Positions 8,463 to 16,780 of a stretch of 64,000 nt of DNA are shown in pieces; positions within the stretch are counted from its first letter, which is position 1; each line of letters begins with the position of its first letter. The notes under the pieces are model-generated. The model had not been told where the DNA came from, searched no databases, and was given only the letters and a program-made list of their open reading frames with translations. The position numbers and the translations under genes are program-made. This stretch comes from Ochrobactrum quorumnocens (lineage in GTDB: Bacteria; Pseudomonadota; Alphaproteobacteria; Rhizobiales; Rhizobiaceae): positions 186,001-250,000 of the forward strand of contig NZ_CP022603.1 of NCBI RefSeq assembly GCF_002278035.1, written 5' to 3'.

Positions 8463-9236
8463 ATGCAGGTTCTGATCGTGGAAGATGATCCGTTGCATCG
8501 TACCTATCTGGGCGAAGCGATCCGCGCAGCATTGCCGGAGTGCAACGATGTGCTGGAAGCAGACAATGGTTCAGCGGGCGAGAAGCTCGCGCGGATGCAC
8601 CGTTCCGCCCATATCGTAATGGATTTACAAATGAGCGGGCGAAATGGCATCGAAGCGGCCCGCACAATTTGGAAGGAAAATCCGGAAACCCGCATCCTGT
8701 TCTGGTCGAATTATGCTGATGAAGCCTATGTGCGTGGTGTCTCGCGCATCGTGCCGGAAGGGGCCGCCTATGGCTACGTGCTGAAGTCGGCATCTGATGA
8801 CAAATTGCGACTGGCGTTACGAAGCATTTTTGTCGAAGCGCAATGTGTGATTGATCGCGAAGTGCGTGGTTTGCAGCAAAAAAGTCTTGGTCACGCCAGC
8901 GGTTTCAGCGAAAGCGAATATGAAATTCTGATTGATATCGCACTCGGGCTGACTGATCGGGTGATCGCACGGCGGCGCAATCTGTCACTGCGAAGTGTGC
9001 AGAACAGATTACAGCAACTCTATGAAAAGCTGGGTGTTTATCAGGATAAGGGTGAGCTGGAGGAAGGGCGTTTCAACCTCCGCGCTCGTGCCGTGACAGT
9101 CGCGTTTTTGCGCAAGCTTTTGAATTACAGCGCGCTGGAGCGCGCCGAAATTGAACTTAACGACTGGCTCAGCCGACAGCCGTCTTTAAACGACGCTGTT
9201 CCAGATCGAGGCCGAGCTCCTTCGCGCGAGCAATGA
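8463..9236 (+). CDS. LuxR-type two-component response regulator
   Basis: A 257-residue regulator. The receiver begins MQVLIVEDDP with the acidic pair at 8-9, phospho-acceptor Asp54 in HIVMDLQMSG, and the conserved Lys in YVLKSAS. The C-terminal half has a LuxR/GerE helix-turn-helix (SESEYEILIDIALGLTDRVI and RSVQNRLQQLYEKLGV), then an unusual extra 70-residue tail rich in Arg and Leu. ATG8463 is chosen over an upstream GTG (8451) because GGAGG at 8453-8457 is correctly spaced. The gene partners the kinase directly upstream. Its last 68 bases overlap the convergent dehydrogenase gene, an unusually long antisense overlap. Confidence 0.87.
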   Translation: MQVLIVEDDPLHRTYLGEAIRAALPECNDVLEADNGSAGEKLARMHRSAHIVMDLQMSGRNGIEAARTIWKENPETRILFWSNYADEAYVRGVSRIVPEGAAYGYVLKSASDDKLRLALRSIFVEAQCVIDREVRGLQQKSLGHASGFSESEYEILIDIALGLTDRVIARRRNLSLRSVQNRLQQLYEKLGVYQDKGELEEGRFNLRARAVTVAFLRKLLNYSALERAEIELNDWLSRQPSLNDAVPDRGRAPSREQ

Positions 9237-10290
9237 TTGGCGCAAAGCGACGCTGCTTCTTTTCTGCGTGATTTGAAGCAATGTCAGCAATGCGGTGCTT
9301 GAGGAACGGGTTGAGGAAGCGCTCGCGAACGGTAACAACATAGGCTTCCGCCTGTTCGCCAAGGCCATCTGCGGCAAAAACCGGCAGAACTTCTTCGCGC
9401 CACAGCGCCTCAAGCTCGTTGCGGATCGTTTCGTCGTTGATTGCTTCCAGCACGATTTCATCTTTCGGACGATTGCCGTTCAGCCACTGTTCGGCAATGA
9501 AACTATGGCCGAGGTTGAGCAAGTAAAGCTTGAGACGCTCATAGAGTGCAAGATTGTCCGTCAAGACGATATCGGGATGCGTGCAGGGCAGCGTCAGGCC
9601 ATTCGCCTGCTCGATTGCCCAGATTGCATAGGGTTCGGCAATCGCGCCAACCGGATCAATCGGCTCTGATACGATGCGGTCAACGAGGCTGTTGGCGAAG
9701 ACGCATTTGCTTTCAATCCATTGAGTGAAAGCCTTGGGCAAGCTCCACGTTTCCGCGAGACCAAGCACAATCGAACGTAGTTTGTCGCCATTGCGTGAGA
9801 TTAGCTCGCAAGGGAAAATCGACAGCGAAGCATCAGGATTGACCTGCCAGCGATTGTGCAGCAGCACAAGTAGCTTTGCGGGGAAGCTTTTTGGAAGGCG
9901 GGCTGTCTCGGTGAGCAAAGAAACATCGTCGCTGGCGTCGAGCTCAAAACCCTTGTCGCCCGTGTTGGACAGAATGACCTTAACCTTTGTTGCCAGCGTG
10001 CGGATCGTCTGCCAATCCGTATGAGCGGAATAAGCGGCAATCACGCTTTTGACTTGATGTTTCTCATCAATTGGTTCGCCACCTGTGAGGCCGCGAATGA
10101 TGACCTGATAGCCTTCGCCGCTATTAAGCGCTGCGATGCGCCGCGCACTTTCTGGATTGGAGGTGGTCTGAACGATTGCGACCGTTCCGATTGCGTCGCC
10201 CTTTGCAAGCGCTTCCGAAATGAAGAAATCCGCATGTCCGAGCAGAAAACGGCTCGTTCCGAACTGTAGAATCGATGGCTGATCGGTCAT
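9169..10290 (-). CDS. Mannitol-dehydrogenase-family oxidoreductase, probable tagaturonate reductase
   Basis: A 373-residue long-chain NAD(P)-dependent dehydrogenase. The N-terminal ILQFGTSRFLLGHADFFI matches the Rossmann start of the UxaB/MtlD family, and the later NLGHSFIAEQWL is a C-terminal domain segment. In UxaB this chemistry interconverts tagaturonate and altronate. It is shorter than E. coli UxaB (about 480) and closer in size to MtlD. Substrate is inferred from neighbours: altronate dehydratase, an LgoD-like zinc dehydrogenase and a TRAP importer. Ribosome site GGGAGGAC lies before ATG10290. The gene is divergent from the GntR regulator, with an operator-like palindrome between them. 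Fructuronate reductase activity is the main alternative. Confidence 0.72.
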   Translation of the reverse strand: MTDQPSILQFGTSRFLLGHADFFISEALAKGDAIGTVAIVQTTSNPESARRIAALNSGEGYQVIIRGLTGGEPIDEKHQVKSVIAAYSAHTDWQTIRTLATKVKVILSNTGDKGFELDASDDVSLLTETARLPKSFPAKLLVLLHNRWQVNPDASLSIFPCELISRNGDKLRSIVLGLAETWSLPKAFTQWIESKCVFANSLVDRIVSEPIDPVGAIAEPYAIWAIEQANGLTLPCTHPDIVLTDNLALYERLKLYLLNLGHSFIAEQWLNGNRPKDEIVLEAINDETIRNELEALWREEVLPVFAADGLGEQAEAYVVTVRERFLNPFLKHRIADIASNHAEKKQRRFAPIIARAKELGLDLEQRRLKTAVG

Positions 10291-10311
10291 GAAGTCCTCC
10301 CTTGAATAGGT

Positions 10312-10327
10312 TGGAATAGCTATTCCA
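10312..10327. promoter_or_regulatory. Candidate GntR operator, perfect 16-bp palindrome
   Basis: TGGAATAGCTATTCCA is a perfect 16-base palindrome, placed 22 bases upstream of the reductase start (minus strand) and 155 bases before the GntR regulator start. FadR-subfamily GntR proteins usually autoregulate and control the neighbouring catabolic genes through such sites. The binding assignment is inference from position. Confidence 0.6.
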
Positions 10328-10481
10328 GCGAGTAAAATTGGTCAAGCCACTCTTTAAAAGTCATCTAAAGCGAGCTGCGACAAAACTGACAAAATCATCA
10401 AAATCACGCAATAACAATGATATAGGTGATATTGCACTTTCTGTGTCTTCAAAATATGGTAAGGCCAATTTGGGAGAGAGC

Positions 10482-11186
10482 ATGAGTGAGCACATCGGCT
10501 CCGTGGAACCACGGAGGCTTTACCAACAGATTGCCGACCGGGTCAGGCTGTTGATCCGCGAGGGGCATTTTCCGGCTGGAAGCAGGCTTCCCGCTGAGCG
10601 TGAACTTGCGCATCAGCTAGGCGTGTCGCGACCGTCATTGCGTGAAGCACTCATCGCGCTTGAAATTGCAGGCAATGTTGAAATCCGCATGGGCTCCGGC
10701 ATCTATGTTGCGGCCGAAGAAACGCGACTTCCAGCACAAGGGGGCTCGATTGGCGAAAGTCCGCTTGAAATCATGCAGGCGCGCTCACTGATTGAGGGTA
10801 GTGCTGTGCTCATGGCGTGCAGCCATATCACGCTTGATGCGCTGGATCGCCTGCGTGGCAACCTTGATGCCATGCGGTTGCAGATTGAGGCCGGTCGCAA
10901 ACCCATCGAACTGGATCGACAGTTTCATCTCATTATTGCCGAGCAGTCTGGGAATTCGGTCGTGATGCGTATTGTACGCGACCTGTTTGACGAGCGGCAT
11001 AGTCCACTCACAGCGCAGATGCGTACGCGTTACGAGAACGCCGAAACATGGACATATGCTTTGGCGGAACACGAGAAGATTTTTGCTGCCCTTGAAGCGA
11101 GGGATCCGCTTCTGGCACAGGCAGCGATGCGAACGCATCTGGATACATCAAAGCAGCGATGGATGGAGAACGAGCCTCGGGATTAG
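10482..11186 (+). CDS. FadR-subfamily GntR transcriptional regulator (uronate-type)
   Basis: A 234-residue regulator. The N-terminal winged helix contains RRLYQQIADRVRLLIREG and the recognition region RELAHQLGVSRPSLREALI. The C-terminal all-helical FCD ligand domain carries the metal-site-like FHLIIAEQSGN and the final LRTH-type segment (MRTHLDTS). ATG10482 follows GGGAGAGAG directly upstream; the longer upstream frame adds residues with no family resemblance. By analogy to UxuR/ExuR it probably represses the adjacent genes until a hexuronate or aldonate intermediate binds. It precedes the altronate dehydratase by 44 bases and may be co-transcribed with it. Confidence 0.85.
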   Translation: MSEHIGSVEPRRLYQQIADRVRLLIREGHFPAGSRLPAERELAHQLGVSRPSLREALIALEIAGNVEIRMGSGIYVAAEETRLPAQGGSIGESPLEIMQARSLIEGSAVLMACSHITLDALDRLRGNLDAMRLQIEAGRKPIELDRQFHLIIAEQSGNSVVMRIVRDLFDERHSPLTAQMRTRYENAETWTYALAEHEKIFAALEARDPLLAQAAMRTHLDTSKQRWMENEPRD

Positions 11187-11230
11187 GTTCGAACATTTGC
11201 TGTAGCGGATTTGGGAGTGAGGTCAGAACT

Positions 11231-12775
11231 ATGAACGATAAGGCTATTTCGGCTGTGACGCCGGTAATCCTTTTACATCCGTCCGACGATGTGGCGGTAG
11301 CGCGCATTTCGGTCCGTGCAGGAGACCCAATTGGGCTTGGCGATATCATCGCACGCGATCTGATCGGGCGTGGCCACAAGGTGGCTTTGCGCGATATTTC
11401 GGCCGGCAAGGAAGTGCACAAATATGGTCAGGTGATTGGTGTTGCCATTCAGGATATTGCTGTTGGCGAGCATGTTCATCTGCATAATCTCGCAATGCTT
11501 CCATCAGAACATGAGCATCAGTTTTCGGTTGATATCGAAGAACGCGGAATGCTGCCGCAAGCAGAGCGTCGTAAGTTCATGGGTTATGATCGCGGGTTCG
11601 GCGGTGTTGGTACGCGTAACTATATTGGTGTCATTTCATCGGTAAACTGCTCGGCTACGGTTTCGCGCTATATCGCGGATTATTTTAACCGCATGGGCGG
11701 TCTCGATGGCTTCGAGAATGTCGATGGCGTGGTGGCGCTAACCCATGGCAGTGGCTGTGCGCTTAACACCAAATCGGAAGGCTATCGCCTACTGACCCGG
11801 ACAATTCAGGGCTACGCCAAGCATCCGAATTTCGGCGGCATTCTGCTGATTGGCCTTGGTTGTGAAACCAACCAGATCGCGCCGATCATGGAACACTATC
11901 GGATGGAAGAGGGCGCACGTCTGCGCACCATGACAATCCAGCAGCATGGCGGCACACGCAAGACCATCGACCACGCTATTGCTGAGATCAAGGAAATGCT
12001 GCCACTGGTGAATTCTGCCAAGCGCACTCCGCAGCCTTTGTCGAAGCTGAAAGTCGCGCTCGAATGCGGTGGCTCTGACGGTTATTCGGGTATTTCTGCA
12101 AATCCGGCTTTGGGTTATGCGTCTGATCTTATCGTGCGTAATGGTGGCACGACCGTTCTGGCCGAGACGCCTGAAATTTATGGCGCAGAACATCTGCTGA
12201 CGCGCCGCGCTGTTACGCCTGCGGTAGCTGAGAAGCTGTTGCAGCGTATCGATTGGTGGCGTGATTATACGGCGCGCAACGGTGACGAGCTGAACAACAA
12301 TCCATCGCACGGAAACAAGCTTGGTGGCCTGACCACCATTCTCGAAAAGTCGCTGGGTGCTGTTGCCAAAGGTGGCTCGATGCCGCTTAAGGCCGTCTAT
12401 GAATTTGCTGAGACCGTCACGGAACAGGGTTTCACGTTCATGGATACGCCGGGCTATGACCCGGTTGCTGTCACGGGCCAGGTTGCCGGCGGTTGCAATG
12501 TGATCTGCTTCACGACGGGTCGCGGATCGGTTTCAGGTTTCAAGCCAGCGCCCTGCATCAAAATCGCGACCAATTCCGAAATGTACGAGCACATGAAGGA
12601 AGACATGGACTTCAATTGCGGTGGCATCGTCACAGGTGACGAAACCATCGAAGAGTCTGGCACGCGCATTTTCGAACACATTATCGCAGTCGCTTCAGGT
12701 GAGCAGACGCTCAGCGAAATCTACGACTATGGCGATAACGAATTCGTACCTTGGCAGGTCGGTGCCGTAACCTGA
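11231..12775 (+). CDS. uxaA: Altronate dehydratase, UxaA family
   Basis: A 514-residue enzyme that dehydrates D-altronate to 2-keto-3-deoxygluconate. Residues 1-90 form the SAF domain (ISVRAGDPIGLGDIIAR). The rest is the UxaA/GarD catalytic domain, with GVGTRNYIGVISSVNCSAT, LTHGSGCALNTKSEG and LLIGLGCETNQI, whose Cys residues suggest metal binding. CGGSDGYSGISANPALGYAS is a further family signature. ATG11231 is preferred because the upstream extension overlaps the regulator. Length matches UxaA (about 495) better than galactarate dehydratase. A related sugar-acid dehydratase specificity cannot be excluded, but the UxaB-like and LgoD-like neighbours favour altronate. Confidence 0.85.
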   Translation: MNDKAISAVTPVILLHPSDDVAVARISVRAGDPIGLGDIIARDLIGRGHKVALRDISAGKEVHKYGQVIGVAIQDIAVGEHVHLHNLAMLPSEHEHQFSVDIEERGMLPQAERRKFMGYDRGFGGVGTRNYIGVISSVNCSATVSRYIADYFNRMGGLDGFENVDGVVALTHGSGCALNTKSEGYRLLTRTIQGYAKHPNFGGILLIGLGCETNQIAPIMEHYRMEEGARLRTMTIQQHGGTRKTIDHAIAEIKEMLPLVNSAKRTPQPLSKLKVALECGGSDGYSGISANPALGYASDLIVRNGGTTVLAETPEIYGAEHLLTRRAVTPAVAEKLLQRIDWWRDYTARNGDELNNNPSHGNKLGGLTTILEKSLGAVAKGGSMPLKAVYEFAETVTEQGFTFMDTPGYDPVAVTGQVAGGCNVICFTTGRGSVSGFKPAPCIKIATNSEMYEHMKEDMDFNCGGIVTGDETIEESGTRIFEHIIAVASGEQTLSEIYDYGDNEFVPWQVGAVT

Positions 12776-12808
12776 TCTGCCCTTAATTCCCTGATCTGCC
12801 CTTAATTC
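12771..12808 (+). repeat. Exact 19-bp tandem duplication at the uxaA 3' end
   Basis: The 19-base unit CCTGATCTGCCCTTAATTC occurs twice head-to-tail (12771-12789 and 12790-12808). The first copy contains the uxaA stop TGA (12773-12775) and the second ends just before the next gene. Because the stop is in the first copy, the duplication does not change the protein; it lengthens the intercistronic spacer. Probably a recent slippage event. Confidence 0.9.
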
Positions 12809-12833
12809 AATGACGACTGACAGGAATATTTCG

Positions 12834-13850
12834 ATGGTCAAAGCTCTGCGTATCGAGAGCGAAAACGTTACTCGTTTTGCTGAAATTCCCGAAGCCCCCC
12901 TCCTGCCTGGTCAAGTCCGGGTGAGCGTGCGTCATGTGGGACTTTGCGGCAGCGATTTGAACACGTTCAAAGGGCTAAATCCTCTGGTCGAATTTCCCCG
13001 TATTCCGGGGCACGAAATTGGTGGCGAGATCATCGAAACAGGTGAGGGCGTGAGTGCTGCTTATGCCAAGGGTAAGCGCGTTATCGTGTTGCCTTACACC
13101 CATTGCGGCACCTGCTCATCGTGTCGTAAAGGCCGGTTGAACGCCTGTCGCTACAACAAGACACTCGGGGTTCAGCAGAATGGCGGACTGGCAGAACAGA
13201 TTGTGCTTCCAGCCGAAAAGCTCATTCTGAACGAAAGCCTGGCACCACGTCATCTGGCATTGGTTGAACCGCTTTCTGTCGGGTTTCATGCTGTTGAACG
13301 CGGGCGGGTCAACGCTGGCGACACGGTTGCCGTTCTCGGCTGTGGCATGATCGGTATGGGCGTGCTGATCGGTGCGGTTGCGCGTGGAGCCAAGGTTATC
13401 GCGATTGATCCAAGTGCGGAAAAGCGCGAACTGGCTTTGAAGTTAGGCGCAACGCATGCGCTGCCAGGCGGCGAGGATGTCGTTGCCAAGGTACAAGAAT
13501 TAACCAACGACGATGGCGTGGATGTGGCTTTTGAAGCTGTCGGACTACCGATTACCTTCACGCAGGCTGTTGATCTGGCGGGCTTTGCTGGTCGAGTTGT
13601 TTATGTCGGCTATTCTAAGTCGCCGGTGACGTATCAGACCCAGTTCTTCAATCTCAAAGAACTCGACATCATGGGATCGCGCAACGCGACACTCACTGAT
13701 TTCGAGGCGGTCATCGCGCATCTGGAAAAGCTTGGGGACGATGCGGATCAGCTTATCTCGAAGGTATTTCCGTTCGAGGATGCCGAACAGGCGCTGTCTT
13801 ATTGGGATGGCGATCGCAATGTTCTGAAGATCATCATTGAACGCAACTGA
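12834..13850 (+). CDS. Zinc-dependent alcohol dehydrogenase, LgoD-like
   Basis: A 338-residue medium-chain dehydrogenase. The catalytic zinc site is read in LCGSD and GHEIGGE, and the structural zinc cysteines in HCGTCSSCRKGRLNAC. The NAD-binding glycine-rich segment is VLGCGMIGMGV. ATG12834 is chosen because AGGAA (12822-12826) precedes it at normal spacing; ATG12810 has none. E. coli LgoD, of this family, oxidises L-galactonate to D-tagaturonate, which UxaB and UxaA would then convert to KDG. That gives a complete L-galactonate route with these neighbours. L-idonate or another polyol dehydrogenase is an alternative, as family members are hard to tell apart by eye. Confidence 0.78.
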   Translation: MVKALRIESENVTRFAEIPEAPLLPGQVRVSVRHVGLCGSDLNTFKGLNPLVEFPRIPGHEIGGEIIETGEGVSAAYAKGKRVIVLPYTHCGTCSSCRKGRLNACRYNKTLGVQQNGGLAEQIVLPAEKLILNESLAPRHLALVEPLSVGFHAVERGRVNAGDTVAVLGCGMIGMGVLIGAVARGAKVIAIDPSAEKRELALKLGATHALPGGEDVVAKVQELTNDDGVDVAFEAVGLPITFTQAVDLAGFAGRVVYVGYSKSPVTYQTQFFNLKELDIMGSRNATLTDFEAVIAHLEKLGDDADQLISKVFPFEDAEQALSYWDGDRNVLKIIIERN

Positions 13851-13952
13851 ATCGAAGCAAATGCTCTGTGCCGGGAAGGACGGGATTGAGCGCTAGTGGA
13901 GGAAACCGGCCTCGTGGCCATTTGTTCGAATACCCTGAAAGGGAGGATACTG

Positions 13953-14930
13953 ATGAAGAAACTCGTTACCGGTATGATCGCCGCTGGCATGTTGCTGGCA
14001 GGAAGCATGGCTGCCTATGCCGCCAATGTATCGATCAAAGTGGCCTATGAAAACAATCCCGGCGAGCCTTTTGACCAGGTTATGCATTACTGGAAAGACG
14101 ATCTCGCCAAGCGCAGCAATGGCGAAATCACGCTTGAGCTTTATCCAAGCTCGCAGCTAGGCTCCAAAAAAGACGTGACAGAGCAGGCCATGATGGGTCT
14201 CAACGTCGTGACCATTTCCGATGTTGGCTTTCTGGCAGAATATGATCCGGACCTCGGCGTGCTTTATGGCCCGTTCCTGACTGATGATCCGGCACAGCTT
14301 TTCAAGGTCTATGACGGTCCTTGGTTCAAGGAGAAGAGCGAAGAACTGAAAAAGAAGGGCATTCACATCGTAATGCCGAACTATCTTTACGGTATTCGTC
14401 AGATCATTTCCAAAAAGCCGATCCGCACGCCTGAAGACCTCAAAGGCATGAAAATCCGCGTGCCAAACAACGTCATGCAGATCAAAACTTTTGAAGCTAT
14501 GGGCGCAACACCAACCCCTATGCCCCTGGGTGAAACCTTCCCGGCACTGGCGCAGGGTGTGATCGATGGCGTCGAAAATCCGATTTCGGTTCTTTATGGC
14601 CAGAAATTCCAGGAAGAAGCCAAGTATCTGAGCAAGGTCGGTTATCTGACCAACGTTGCGCTGATCGTCGGCGGTGAAGCCTTCTTCTCGACACTGCCAG
14701 AAGAACAACTCAAGATGATCCATGAATCTGCTTATGATGCAGGTCTCTACAGCCAGAAGCTTACGATCGAAAAAGACAATGAAATGATCGAAAAGATGAA
14801 GGAAGCAGGTGTCGAAGTGATCGATGTCGACCGTGCTCCTTTCAAGGCACTTGCTGAAAAGGTCTACACGCAGTTCCCAGAATGGTCGCCAGGTCTTTAC
14901 GAAAAGATCAAAGAAGAGCTGAAGAACTGA
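13953..14930 (+). CDS. TRAP transporter substrate-binding protein (DctP family)
   Basis: A 325-residue periplasmic receptor. A signal peptide of about 23 residues ends at MAAYAANVS. LELYPSSQLGSKKDVTEQAM and LKGMKIRVPNNVMQIKTFEA are typical DctP segments; the Arg in KIRVP normally pairs with the ligand carboxylate. Start ATG13953 follows GGGAGGA (13941-13947). It is followed by DctQ and DctM genes, completing a TRAP system that imports organic acids using a sodium gradient. From the pathway context the ligand is probably a hexuronate or aldonate such as L-galactonate; this is inference. Confidence 0.9.
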   Translation: MKKLVTGMIAAGMLLAGSMAAYAANVSIKVAYENNPGEPFDQVMHYWKDDLAKRSNGEITLELYPSSQLGSKKDVTEQAMMGLNVVTISDVGFLAEYDPDLGVLYGPFLTDDPAQLFKVYDGPWFKEKSEELKKKGIHIVMPNYLYGIRQIISKKPIRTPEDLKGMKIRVPNNVMQIKTFEAMGATPTPMPLGETFPALAQGVIDGVENPISVLYGQKFQEEAKYLSKVGYLTNVALIVGGEAFFSTLPEEQLKMIHESAYDAGLYSQKLTIEKDNEMIEKMKEAGVEVIDVDRAPFKALAEKVYTQFPEWSPGLYEKIKEELKN

Positions 14931-14950
14931 TCCATCTCAATTCGGATATT

Positions 14951-14979
14951 GCCGTGTCGCAGTCTAACTGCGGCATGGC
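14951..14979 (+). promoter_or_regulatory. Intercistronic hairpin between dctP- and dctQ-type genes
   Basis: GCCGTGTCGCAG (14951-14962) pairs with CTGCGGCATGGC (14968-14979) across TCTAA, giving a 12-bp stem with two G-U pairs and no following T-run. It sits 20 bases after the binding-protein stop. Such hairpins often stabilise the upstream message so that the receptor is made in excess over the membrane subunits; that role is inferred. Confidence 0.6.
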
Positions 14980-15000
14980 ATCTGCATGGAATTTAATCCG

Positions 15001-15471
15001 ATGAAACTTTTTGAAAAACTGATCGACTGGCTTGCAGCTGCTCCGCTGTTGATTCTGCTTGCGCTGTTTAATGTGGCCGTGGTGATGCGCTACTGGCTTC
15101 ATCAGCCGCTGCAATGGACGGAAGAAATTTCTGGCTTGTTGATGATCTGGATCATCATGCTTGGCAGTGTCGCAGCGGAACGTGACAACCAGCATCTTGC
15201 TATTCCGATGCTCGTAGAAATTTTGCCCGAAAAGATCCGCGAGGTGATTAATTCAATCATCTCGATCCTTTCGGGACTGTTTCTGCTCTATGTTTCCTAT
15301 GCCGGATACAAGCTGTCGGTAGCGGCTCAGTTCAAAGTAACTGACGTTTTGCGGATTTCCTATTACTGGATCGATATCGCAGTGCCTGTCGGGTTCGTCA
15401 TCATCGCTCTTTATATGTTTACTGGCGCTTTCAAATCCTTGCGCGCCGCCTTTGCGGGAGGCAAGGCATGA
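15001..15471 (+). CDS. TRAP transporter small permease (DctQ family)
   Basis: A 156-residue integral membrane protein with four hydrophobic helices: near the start (LAAAPLLILLALFNVAVVM), at WIIMLGSVAAE, at ISILSGLFLLYVSYAGY, and near the end (AVPVGFVIIALYMFTGAF). EEISGLLMIWIIMLG is the characteristic DctQ stretch. It forms the stator-like subunit of the TRAP importer with the DctM protein downstream, whose start overlaps its stop (ATGA). ATG15001 is used because a weak GGAA lies nine bases upstream; ATG14986 would add five residues. Confidence 0.85.
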   Translation: MKLFEKLIDWLAAAPLLILLALFNVAVVMRYWLHQPLQWTEEISGLLMIWIIMLGSVAAERDNQHLAIPMLVEILPEKIREVINSIISILSGLFLLYVSYAGYKLSVAAQFKVTDVLRISYYWIDIAVPVGFVIIALYMFTGAFKSLRAAFAGGKA

Positions 15472-16742
15472 ATCTTACCACTATCGTTCTCATCATGCTG
15501 GCGCTGATCGCGCTCAACATGCGCCTGTACGTTGCTATTCTGATTGCTGTTTTCACCTACTTTATCTTCTTTAATCAGATGCCAATCGCAATCGCTGTTC
15601 AGCGTTTTATCAGCCCTGCACAGAATACGTCTCTGCTCGCTATTCCGTTCTTCATCATGCTTGGCACTGTTATGTCGCATACCGGTATCGCCGAGCGACT
15701 AATCAAGGTTGCTGATATTCTGGTCGGCCGTATGCGCGGTGGGATGGCGCTTACCAACATCATGGTTTCGACCCTGATGGGCGGTGTCAGTGCGTCCAAT
15801 CTTGCGGACAGCGCCATGCTGACCCGCATGATGGTGCCGGAAATGGTCAAGCGTGGTTATGACAAAGCATTCTCCTGTGCTGTAACGGCGGCCGGCTCAT
15901 TGATCACGCCAATCATTCCTCCGGGTATTGCGCTGATCATCTATGGCCTGATCGCGGATGTTTCGATCGGCAAGATGTTCATGGCCGGTGTTATTCCGGG
16001 CATTCTTGGTGCAGCTATCCTGATGATTGCGGCTTATATAACTTCCGTCAAGCGCGGCTATAAGCCAAGCCGCGAGAAGCGAATGAGCGGTGCCGAAGTT
16101 GCATCCACACTAGCCTCTGCCTGGCCTGCGGTCGTGCTCTTACTCGCAATCATTGGCGGTATTCGCCTCAATATCTTCACGCCAACGGAAGCTGGCGCGG
16201 TAGCAGTCACTCTGGTGCTGATTATCGGTTTTGTGATCTATCGCGAAATGCGCGTATCGCATGTGGTGGATTCCCTGGTCGAAACTGCCAAGTCTACAGC
16301 TTCGGTCATGCTTGTTATCATGGCCTCGTCAGCACTTGCTTGGGTGTTTTCGCTTGAGCAAGCCGGTCAGTCGCTGATGCAGCTCATCTCGACATTCACC
16401 AGCAATCCGTATGCATTTTTGCTTGCGGTCAACGTTATCCTGCTCGTGCTTGGTGCGCTTATTGAAGGCACTGCGCTGATGATCGTTCTGGTGCCGCTGT
16501 TAATGCCGACAGTGAAGGCTTTGGGCATCGATCCGGTACATTTCGGTATTGTGGTCATCGTCAATCTTTCGATTGGCACGCTGACACCGCCGGTTGGTAC
16601 GGTCATGCTGATGGTGTGTAATATTGCGAAAGTCCGAGTGGGTGACTTTACCCGTCAAGCATTCAGCATGTATCTGGGGCTGTTTATTTTGTTGGCTCTG
16701 ATTACATACGTGCCTATGATCTCAACATTCCTGGCGCACTAA
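15468..16742 (+). CDS. TRAP transporter large permease (DctM family)
   Basis: A 424-residue polytopic protein with about twelve hydrophobic segments, the transport channel of the TRAP system. Family motifs include AIPFFIMLGTVMSHTGIAER, GGVSASNLADSAML, AAGSLITPIIPPGIALIIYG and LTPPVGTVMLMVCNIAKV. The start overlaps the DctQ stop by four bases. The gene ends just before a bidirectional hairpin, so it is the last cistron of the uxaA-dehydrogenase-TRAP run. Substrate is inferred from the operon. Confidence 0.92.
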   Translation: MNLTTIVLIMLALIALNMRLYVAILIAVFTYFIFFNQMPIAIAVQRFISPAQNTSLLAIPFFIMLGTVMSHTGIAERLIKVADILVGRMRGGMALTNIMVSTLMGGVSASNLADSAMLTRMMVPEMVKRGYDKAFSCAVTAAGSLITPIIPPGIALIIYGLIADVSIGKMFMAGVIPGILGAAILMIAAYITSVKRGYKPSREKRMSGAEVASTLASAWPAVVLLLAIIGGIRLNIFTPTEAGAVAVTLVLIIGFVIYREMRVSHVVDSLVETAKSTASVMLVIMASSALAWVFSLEQAGQSLMQLISTFTSNPYAFLLAVNVILLVLGALIEGTALMIVLVPLLMPTVKALGIDPVHFGIVVIVNLSIGTLTPPVGTVMLMVCNIAKVRVGDFTRQAFSMYLGLFILLALITYVPMISTFLAH

Positions 16743-16750
16743 AAAAATAG

Positions 16751-16780
16751 AGCGCGGGAAGCTTCACGCGCTTTTTATTT
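16751..16780. terminator. Bidirectional rho-independent terminator
   Basis: AGCGCG (16751-16756) pairs with CGCGCT (16767-16772), with a GAAGCTTC centre in the loop. Plus-strand T-run is TTTTTATTTT; the A-run at 16741-16748 gives a T-run on the minus strand. It separates convergent transcripts of the TRAP operon and the M81-family gene. Confidence 0.8.
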
